NCBI GenBank assembly: GCA_964541605.1
Contig: CAZIQY010000093.1
Location: 1-9,964, forward strand
DNA length: 9,964 nucleotides
DNA from: CAZIQY01 sp964541605
Lineage (GTDB): Bacteria > Desulfobacterota > Syntrophia > Syntrophales > UBA2185
Reading direction: 5' to 3'
Shown piece after piece: positions 4,920 to 9,964 of the stretch. Made by a program: the position numbers and the translations under genes. Every line of letters starts with the position of its first letter. Within the stretch, counting starts at the first letter, position 1. The notes beneath the pieces are model-generated. The model searched no databases. It was not told the origin of the DNA and saw nothing but the letters and a program-made list of their open reading frames with translations.

Positions 4920-6290
4920 CCATCTATATAGCGTATCGTAACTATTTTCTGGTCGGTGCTGAAGATCAGTGCGTATCTTTTCCCATTGGTCAATTTCATG
5001 ATACCTTTACCATTGGTAATGGTTACGATCCCCTGGCCTTCAGTCATAGACATTTTTTCCTGTTCTTTATACGAGTCGTTTTTCCAATCTCCGATCTTTT
5101 TTTGCCCATCGGCCGTGATCATTATTCCGCTGCCGTTTTTCTTATCGTTCTTCCACTGACCTATGTAGGTTGAACCATCCGGTAACATCAGGATGCCCTG
5201 TCCTTCATGCATTCCCTCTTTCCATTCTCCTACATATTTCTTCCCATCCGGATAATGCATAATTCCCTCGCCATGAGGAAACCCGTCCCGCAATTCGCCC
5301 ATGTATTTGCTTCCATCGGGCAAAACTGTGGACACATGCCCTGGAATTAATTCTTGAGAGGATCGCTCCGCTCGCTCTTTAATTCTTGATTCCTCTTGCA
5401 GCCTGGCAAATTCAGCCATCTGCCTCATCTCTTCTTCGGCTTTACGTCGCGCTTTTTCCTCGGCTTTCTTCCTTCGAGCTTCCGCCTTGTCTATAGGACG
5501 GGCCTCTTCAGCGGTTTTTCCTCGAGTATCCTCCTCGGTTTTTTTTCTTCGGGCCTCTTCCTCGGCTTTTCTTCGTGCTTCTTCTTCAGCCTTCTTTCTA
5601 GCCTCTTCCTCGGCTTTTCTTCGTGCTTCTTCTTCAGCCTTCTTTCTAGCCTCTTNNNNNNNNNNNNNNNNNNNNNNNNNNNNNNNNNNNNNNNNNNNNN
5701 NNNNNNNNNNNNNNNNNNNNNNNNNNNNNNNNNNNNNNNNNNNNNNNNNNNNNNNCCTCGGCTTTTTTTCGGCCTTCCGCCTTGAGGCGTGCTTCCTCTT
5801 CGGCCTTCTTTCTGGCCTTTGCCCAAGCCCTGAGACGTGCCTCTTCCTCGGCCTTTCTACGGGCCTCCGCCCTGTCTATTGGACGGGCTTCTTCCGAGGC
5901 TTTCCTCTGGACCTCTTCCTCAGCCTTTCGGCGAGCCTCTGCTTCAGCCTTTTTTTCAGCTTCTTCTCCGGCCTTCTCTTGAGCCCCTGCCTTGGTTTTG
6001 AGCAGACTTTCATCTGCCTGCGCCTTTCCCGCTTTCCATTCTCCCTTGTACTGATTTCCGTCCGGCCAGGCAAATACCCCGCGTCCATTCGGCAGATCAT
6101 TCTGCCATTCTCCATTGTAACTGCTGCCATCCGGCCAGGTTAAGATACCTTGGCCTTGAAGGTGCCCATTATAAAACTCACCCTTATAACGGCAGCCATC
6201 GTCCCATGTAAATATCGCCTTCCCCTGGTTGTCCTGCTCCGTCCAGCTTACCCGATATCTATTTTCTTCGTTGGATTCCTTCACCAGCAT
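4916..6290 (-). CDS. MORN / coiled-coil / MORN protein, interrupted by an assembly gap
   Basis: The N-terminal part (6290 to the gap, 178 aa) has MORN repeats with tyrosines at 12, 35, 58 and 81, again a 23-residue period. From about residue 105 it becomes an Ala/Glu/Lys/Arg helix (AEAEARRKAEEEVQRKASEE). Left of the gap, the frame ending at 4916-4918 is open right up to the N run and continues the same helix in 8- and 16-residue units. It then passes MRQMAEFARLQEE into about four MORN repeats (KYMGELRDGFPHGEGIMHYP onward) and a divergent C-terminus ending TIRYIDG. The two halves sit in different frames across the 100 N, but that length is a placeholder, so I read one gene. The ATG at 6290 lacks a good ribosome site. 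It overlaps the next MORN gene by 4 nt. The rod-like helix between two MORN ribbons suggests a scaffold or spacer; this is inference. Confidence 0.75.
5560..5655 (-). repeat. 48-bp coding tandem repeat, two perfect copies before the gap
   Basis: Bases 5560-5607 and 5608-5655 are identical. Each encodes 16 residues of the coiled coil (two 8-residue KAEEEARR/K-type units), and a 24-bp sub-period is visible. The N run begins exactly at the end of copy two. The base pattern after the gap restarts with cctcggctt, the first bases of the unit, so further copies probably fill the gap. Confidence 0.9.
5656..5755. other. Assembly gap of exactly 100 N
   Basis: The round length is a scaffolding placeholder, so distance and frame across it mean nothing. 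It sits within the coiled-coil repeat array of the MORN gene. Confidence 0.98.
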
Positions 6291-6376
6291 AGGTTGCTAA
6301 AAAAACGCTCCTTAAATGTATATCGGTTCCACAATGGAAGATGACAATCATTTCATTTACTTAAAATATACTTTTA

Positions 6377-6382
6377 TGTCAA
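6377..6382 (-). promoter_or_regulatory. Possible -35 box of the MORN operon
   Basis: On the minus strand TTGACA is perfect, about 90 bp before the ATG at 6290, but the hexamer 17 bp downstream (TAAATG) is a poor -10. The 262-bp AT-rich spacer 6291-6552 between the divergent MORN and kinase genes contains no other gene that I can see. Confidence 0.3.
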
Positions 6383-6502
6383 AGGAAAAAATAATGGAAA
6401 GTTGAGATTTATCACCCTGCCGATTTCCTTGTTATGTCATCAGGGATGGATGGCATTCCCATAGTTTCTGGATTTTTTCTGTTTATCTTATCCTGTAAAA
6501 AG

Positions 6503-6511
6503 TGTTATAAT
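6503..6511 (+). promoter_or_regulatory. Extended -10 promoter of the first kinase operon
   Basis: TGTTATAAT supplies a perfect TATAAT with the TGn extension, 41 bp before the kinase ATG; no good -35 is needed or seen. The ribosome site AGGAGAG (6534-6540) stands 12 nt from ATG 6553, rather far. Confidence 0.6.
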
Positions 6512-6552
6512 TTATCTCTAACAACATAACCACAGGAGAGTCGAGATTATTA

Positions 6553-7473
6553 ATGAAGAGCCAAAACCTGCTTCGTCAGAAATTTGAGCACAACGGCCTG
6601 ATCTTGATCGCGATTGCGATGGTAGTGATCTACTGGATCTTTGATTATCTTTCATCAGGTCATTTTTTGACGCGGAGCATGATTGTCGTTCTGGTTATCA
6701 TATACGGAATTTTTACGCAGATCCTCATCAATTCCCGAAAGGCGGCCCTCGAAGAAAAGGAAAAGGCCCAGAAAAAGCTGATCCATTCTGAAAAACTGGC
6801 GGCGATTGGGTCCGTTGCGGCGGGCGTGGCCCACGAAGTCAAAAATCCGCTTGCGATTATAGTCCAGGGGATTGCATTTCTAAAAAATTCTGTGTCCAGC
6901 GATGCCCGTCTGCTGGATGTTGCCGGCAGAATTGAGAAGTCCGCGTTGCGGGCGGATAATATTATAAAGGGTCTTCTCAGTTTTTCCCGCGAGGTACCCC
7001 TAAAAATGGAGGAAATGGATATCGCCCCCGTGATCGATGAGGCTCTGTCTTTTATGGATGATCAGATCCGTTGTAAAAAAATTAATGTAAAAAAAATATA
7101 TGCGTCCGAGCTGCCGAAAATAATAATGGACAGCAACCAGATTAAACAGGTATTTACCAATCTCTTTATGAATTCGATTGAGGCGATGCAGGGTGGGGGC
7201 ATCCTCGGTGTCCGAACAGATCAGAACAAAGATAAAACAGGTCAGGTTTATGTGAAGATTACGGTATCGGACACCGGCGAAGGAATACCTGAGGAGAAAA
7301 TCCGCAAAATTTTTGACCCTTTTTTTACAACAAAGGCTGCTGCAAGAAACACGGGACTGGGTTTGTCCATTACTAAAGGAATCATCGACAAACACCGAGG
7401 CACCATTGAGATCGAAAGCGAACCCGGGCGGGGGACGCGAGTCATGGTCGGATTGCCGGCCGGTCTCGTATAG
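6553..7473 (+). CDS. Membrane sensor histidine kinase
   Basis: The 306-residue kinase has two membrane helices (residues 15-33, LILIAIAMVVIYWIF; and 43-59, MIVVLVIIYGIFTQILI) joined by a loop of about 10 residues, so there is no periplasmic sensor domain. A short coiled linker leads to the HisKA H-box HEVKNPL with phosphoacceptor H94. The HATPase_c domain has the N-box (NLFMNSIEAM, N207), G1 DTGEGIP (240-246), F-box FDPFFTT (254-260) and G2 TGLGLSI (267-273). All catalytic boxes are intact. It is expected to autophosphorylate and pass phosphate to the receiver 33 bp downstream. Its membrane module is nearly the same as that of the kinase at 8908-9891. The stimulus is unknown; sensing within the bilayer or by a partner protein is plausible. 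Confidence 0.93.
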   Translation: MKSQNLLRQKFEHNGLILIAIAMVVIYWIFDYLSSGHFLTRSMIVVLVIIYGIFTQILINSRKAALEEKEKAQKKLIHSEKLAAIGSVAAGVAHEVKNPLAIIVQGIAFLKNSVSSDARLLDVAGRIEKSALRADNIIKGLLSFSREVPLKMEEMDIAPVIDEALSFMDDQIRCKKINVKKIYASELPKIIMDSNQIKQVFTNLFMNSIEAMQGGGILGVRTDQNKDKTGQVYVKITVSDTGEGIPEEKIRKIFDPFFTTKAAARNTGLGLSITKGIIDKHRGTIEIESEPGRGTRVMVGLPAGLV

Positions 7474-7506
7474 TCTGTGTTTTCAGAAACGGGATGAAAG
7501 GAGATC

Positions 7507-7905
7507 ATGGCCATGGATTTGTTTAAGACCAAAGCTTCCGTATCCAAAAAAACGATTCTCATCATCGATGACGAGGAAGATTTCTGCTACTTCGTCAAGC
7601 TCAATCTGGAGCAGACGGGAGGTTTCGAGGCCAACAACGGCGCCGATGGGATCAGCATTGCCAAGCGCTATCAACCGGACCTTGTCCTGCTGGATATTAT
7701 CATGCCGAACATGACCGGCACACAGGTGGCGGAATCGCTGCGGGCAGATAAGGACACCAAGGATATACCCATAATATTTGTAACTGCCATCGTCAAGCGA
7801 GGAGAGGTGGGTGCGAAGGATTATCAATTCGGGGGGAATTATTTTATTTTCAAACCCGTCAAACTGGATGAGCTGATCAAAGAAATCGGGGCCAAACTGA
7901 AGTGA
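7507..7905 (+). CDS. Single-domain response regulator (CheY-like)
   Basis: The protein is one receiver domain with the acidic pair D21-D22 in LIIDDEED, phosphoacceptor D63 in LVLLDIIMP, T93 in FVTA and K116 in FKPVK (numbered from ATG 7507). All phosphorylation residues are present and no output domain follows, so it must act by protein contact or as a phosphorelay or phosphate sink. The ribosome site AAAGGAG ends only 3 nt before ATG 7507 but 9 nt before the in-frame ATG at 7513, so the start is more likely 7513. It follows the kinase in the same direction and is its likely partner. It ends 13 bp from the convergent cyclase gene, with no terminator visible. Confidence 0.93.
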   Translation: MAMDLFKTKASVSKKTILIIDDEEDFCYFVKLNLEQTGGFEANNGADGISIAKRYQPDLVLLDIIMPNMTGTQVAESLRADKDTKDIPIIFVTAIVKRGEVGAKDYQFGGNYFIFKPVKLDELIKEIGAKLK

Positions 7906-7918
7906 CGCCAGGAGGTTT

Positions 7919-8911
7919 TCAGACCGTCCCAATGACCTCGAATATGGATTTCCCGCTTTCGATTCCCTTAAGGCTCACGTTATCAATCGTGTTTGTTTTA
8001 AATGCATCGCGGATGATCCAAAAAGTATCTTCACAAATGAGGATCTGATCCTCAAAGGCAATGCGTTCCAATCGCGATGCGAGGTTCACCGGCGTCCCCA
8101 GGACCGTATATTCTTTCTTGATGGGCGAACCGAACATACCTACCATAACCTCACCGGTCGCAATCCCTATACCGATAGGAATCCTGATATTCTGCTGGCC
8201 TAAAACCTTATTGATCTCTTTCATTGTTTCCCGCATTTTGACCGCGCAGGACACGGCCCGGAAGGCGTCGTTCTGGTAGGACAAAGGCGCCCCGAATATG
8301 GCCATGATACTGTCACCGATATGCTTGTCCAGGGTGCCGTTGTAATCAAAAACGATGCGATCCAGAGGTAGGAAATAATACTTGTTGAGGATATTGGTTA
8401 TTTCCTGAGCCGACATTTTTGCCGTCATTTCGGCAAATCCTCTTATGTCCGTAAAGAGCACAGTGACGATCTGCTTCCGCGGGATCAGTTGTTTGCCCGT
8501 TTGCTGCATCTCCTGGAGAACCTGCTCCGAGACGAACTGTTTCAGGCGTTTCTTGAGGATGAATTCACGAATTTTCGCCCTGATCTCTTTATTATCAAAC
8601 GGCTTCGTCAGGAAACCATCGATGCCCAGATTGACCGTTTCGATGGCGCGCTCCAATGTTGCATAACCAGTAAGAATAACTCTGATAATATCGGGATTGA
8701 TCCGCCCGATTTCCGTCAGCGTTTCCAGGCCATCCATCCCCGGCATCTTGAAATCGGAAATCACCGTCTCGATATCTTCAGGAGACTTCCGTACGATCTC
8801 AATTCCGTCCGAACCCTTATCAGCCAGTAGAACTTCATAGTCGTCCCGTTCAAAGACTTTTTTCAGGGATATTCGGACGCCCTCTTCGTCATCTACAATC
8901 AGGATTTTCAC
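7919..8911 (-). CDS. Response regulator with class III adenylate cyclase output
   Basis: Residues 1-118 are a receiver: D7-D8, phosphoacceptor D53 in VISDFKMPGMDG, T81 and K103 in LTKPF. A helical linker (about 119-145) leads to a class III cyclase domain. It has both metal-binding aspartates (D155 in FTDIRGF, D200 in GDSIMAIFG), the purine-contacting K196, and the transition-state pair N276 and R280 in VNLASRLE. The second purine-specifying position after the conserved tyrosine (KEYTVLG, T269) is Thr, where many adenylate cyclases have Asp and guanylate cyclases Cys or Ser. Lys with Thr is the class IIIb pattern, whose studied members make cAMP and respond to bicarbonate. It starts at GTG 8911, overlapping the kinase stop as GTGA. 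Phosphorylation by that kinase probably controls cyclase activity. Confidence 0.92.
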   Translation of the reverse strand: MKILIVDDEEGVRISLKKVFERDDYEVLLADKGSDGIEIVRKSPEDIETVISDFKMPGMDGLETLTEIGRINPDIIRVILTGYATLERAIETVNLGIDGFLTKPFDNKEIRAKIREFILKKRLKQFVSEQVLQEMQQTGKQLIPRKQIVTVLFTDIRGFAEMTAKMSAQEITNILNKYYFLPLDRIVFDYNGTLDKHIGDSIMAIFGAPLSYQNDAFRAVSCAVKMRETMKEINKVLGQQNIRIPIGIGIATGEVMVGMFGSPIKKEYTVLGTPVNLASRLERIAFEDQILICEDTFWIIRDAFKTNTIDNVSLKGIESGKSIFEVIGTV

Positions 8912-9891
8912 GATTTACCTTCCTTCTCGTATGGAAGTTCAATGGTAAGGGTTGTACCCTTTCCCGCTTCGCTGCTGACCCGAATCTCGCCCTTGTGCCT
9001 TTTGATTATTTCATATGAGATATAAAGTCCTAAACCCGTTCCCTTGCCCACGTCCTTGGTCGTAAAAAAAGGTTTGAAAATATCCTTCGTAATCTCGTGA
9101 GGCATGCCGACACCGTCATCCCGGCATTCCACGACAATATGTTTTGTGTCCTGGCGGGTGGAGAGCGATATCTTCCCCCGGCCTTCTGGCAGGGACTGCA
9201 AGGCGTTCTTGATGATGTTGATCAATACCTGGCCGAGGTTTGAATAATTGCCCTGGATTGGATGCAGGTTCGGATCGTAATGTTTTTCAATGGTGACATC
9301 CGTCATTTTATACTGGTTGTAGAGAACCTTCAGGGCCTCGTCAATGACGGAATTCATGTTGACATCTTCCGAATAGGTCTGGCTTTGGCGAGACAGGTTC
9401 AGGATACTCTTTACAATATCCTTGGTCTTGTCGAGTTCCTTGATGGAAAAGGACAGATCTTTCAGCAATTCCTGATCGATTTGCCGTTTTTCCGCCTGCT
9501 CTTGAAGTATTTCGATATCCGTCTGAATGAGGCTCGAGGCGCTGGCCAACGGGTTGTTCAACTCGTGGGCGATTCCTGCGGCGAGCTGACCGATTGCGGC
9601 CAGACTCTCTGCCCGTATCAACTGTTCCTGCGTTCTTTCCTTTTCGAGCAAAGCCGCATTGCGACCATTGATGAGGAACTGGGTCATCAGCCCATATACT
9701 ATCACCAGGGAGGCAATGATCGTTCTGGTTAAAATCCGATCCGACACCATGGAGTCGAAGATCCAGTAGATCAGGACCATTGCAATCGCAATGAGAATGA
9801 GGCCGTTTGCTTCGATCTGCTGGCGTAAAGAAGGCTTGTTCTGCATACGGTTCAGTGCTTGATTTAACGTTGTTTTGGATCCTATAGACAA
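8908..9891 (-). CDS. Membrane sensor histidine kinase, partner of the REC-cyclase
   Basis: From TTG 9891 the protein is 327 aa: two membrane helices (about 31-48 and 57-74), H-box HELNNPL with H109, N-box NIIKNALQSL (N229), G1 DDGVGMP, F-box FKPFFTT and G2 GKGTGLGLYIS. All are intact. TTG 9891 has an AGGG a few bases upstream. The in-frame ATG at 9846, however, gives MQNKPSLRQQIEANGL, which matches the other kinase's N-terminus (MKSQNLLRQKFEHNGL) residue for residue in length. I therefore regard 9846 as a serious alternative start. The 4-nt overlap with the REC-cyclase gene makes the pair a coupled operon and names its substrate. There is no periplasmic domain. Confidence 0.92.
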   Translation of the reverse strand: MSIGSKTTLNQALNRMQNKPSLRQQIEANGLILIAIAMVLIYWIFDSMVSDRILTRTIIASLVIVYGLMTQFLINGRNAALLEKERTQEQLIRAESLAAIGQLAAGIAHELNNPLASASSLIQTDIEILQEQAEKRQIDQELLKDLSFSIKELDKTKDIVKSILNLSRQSQTYSEDVNMNSVIDEALKVLYNQYKMTDVTIEKHYDPNLHPIQGNYSNLGQVLINIIKNALQSLPEGRGKISLSTRQDTKHIVVECRDDGVGMPHEITKDIFKPFFTTKDVGKGTGLGLYISYEIIKRHKGEIRVSSEAGKGTTLTIELPYEKEGKS

Positions 9892-9964
9892 GCTACCCTG
9901 CTACAAGCGGATGGGAATAAATATCAAAGACATTTAGAACATTTCACTACGGAAACATAATAAT
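9892..9964 (-). promoter_or_regulatory. AT-rich upstream region of the kinase-cyclase operon
   Basis: This end of the window should hold the operon's promoter. I see A/T-rich stretches but no convincing pair of -35 and -10 hexamers, and no gene. Confidence 0.25.

Noticed and set aside
5560..5755. Short perfect repeats next to a gap, suggesting a CRISPR array
   Set aside because: The copies are directly tandem with no spacers, lie in frame in a coding helix, and have a 24-bp sub-period from 8-residue protein units.
5396..6143. Long plus-strand open frames opposite the MORN coiled coil, rich in Ser/Phe/Leu
   Set aside because: They are antisense images of the low-complexity Ala/Glu/Arg helix and cross the N run; no ribosome sites or family motifs.
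7248..7565. Minus-strand open frames across the kinase-receiver junction
   Set aside because: They overlap intact HATPase and receiver motifs on the plus strand and have no motif of their own.
1..9964. tRNA, rRNA, transposase or integrase genes
   Set aside because: None seen on either strand, so the TA cluster cannot be tied to a specific mobile element from this window.

Overview
The window reads as a piece of a Gram-negative bacterial draft genome or metagenome bin. A run of exactly 100 N (5656-5755) marks a scaffold join. My best guess is a deltaproteobacterial (Desulfobacterota, Syntrophus-like) organism. This rests on the style of the histidine kinases, the REC-cyclase, the density of toxin-antitoxin (TA) genes and the moderate GC. 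It is an inference from gene content; nothing in the window fixes the taxon.

Layout. (1) 1-741: the 3' part of a Ser/Thr/Gly-rich, beta-rich surface or phage-tail-like protein without a convincing start. (2) 749-850: a fragment, on the minus strand, matching the 3' end of the MORN-repeat gene at 4335-4919. (3) 926-4233: a 3.3 kb cluster of small TA-type loci in different states of decay. It holds an N-terminally short RelE/ParE toxin; an AAA ATPase/DUF4143 pseudogene with an internal deletion and a second frameshift; a small antitoxin behind a strong promoter whose start codon appears to be ATT; stubs of a RelE-like and a MazF-like toxin cut off against each other; a frameshifted RHH MazE-like antitoxin; and two intact-looking modules, HEPN-MNT and AbrB-RelE. 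(4) 4335-6290: a two-gene minus-strand operon of MORN-repeat proteins. One has a MORN / Ala-Glu-Arg coiled coil / MORN architecture, and its coiled coil holds a 48-bp tandem repeat on which the assembly broke. (5) 6553-9891: two convergent two-component cassettes. On the plus strand a membrane histidine kinase precedes a single-domain receiver. On the minus strand a paralogous membrane histidine kinase overlaps a receiver-adenylate cyclase by 4 nt.

How the genes work together. The two kinases share an almost identical two-helix membrane module but are wired to different outputs: a stand-alone phosphorelay receiver, and a cyclase predicted to make cAMP (class IIIb-like, with Thr at the purine-specifying position). 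Both lack a recognisable periplasmic sensor, so they may sense through the membrane helices. The MORN operon is divergent from the first kinase across a 262-bp spacer. A functional link between them is possible but unproven. In the TA cluster, toxins have mostly been lost or truncated while antitoxins persist, as expected when TA modules decay at an integration hot spot.
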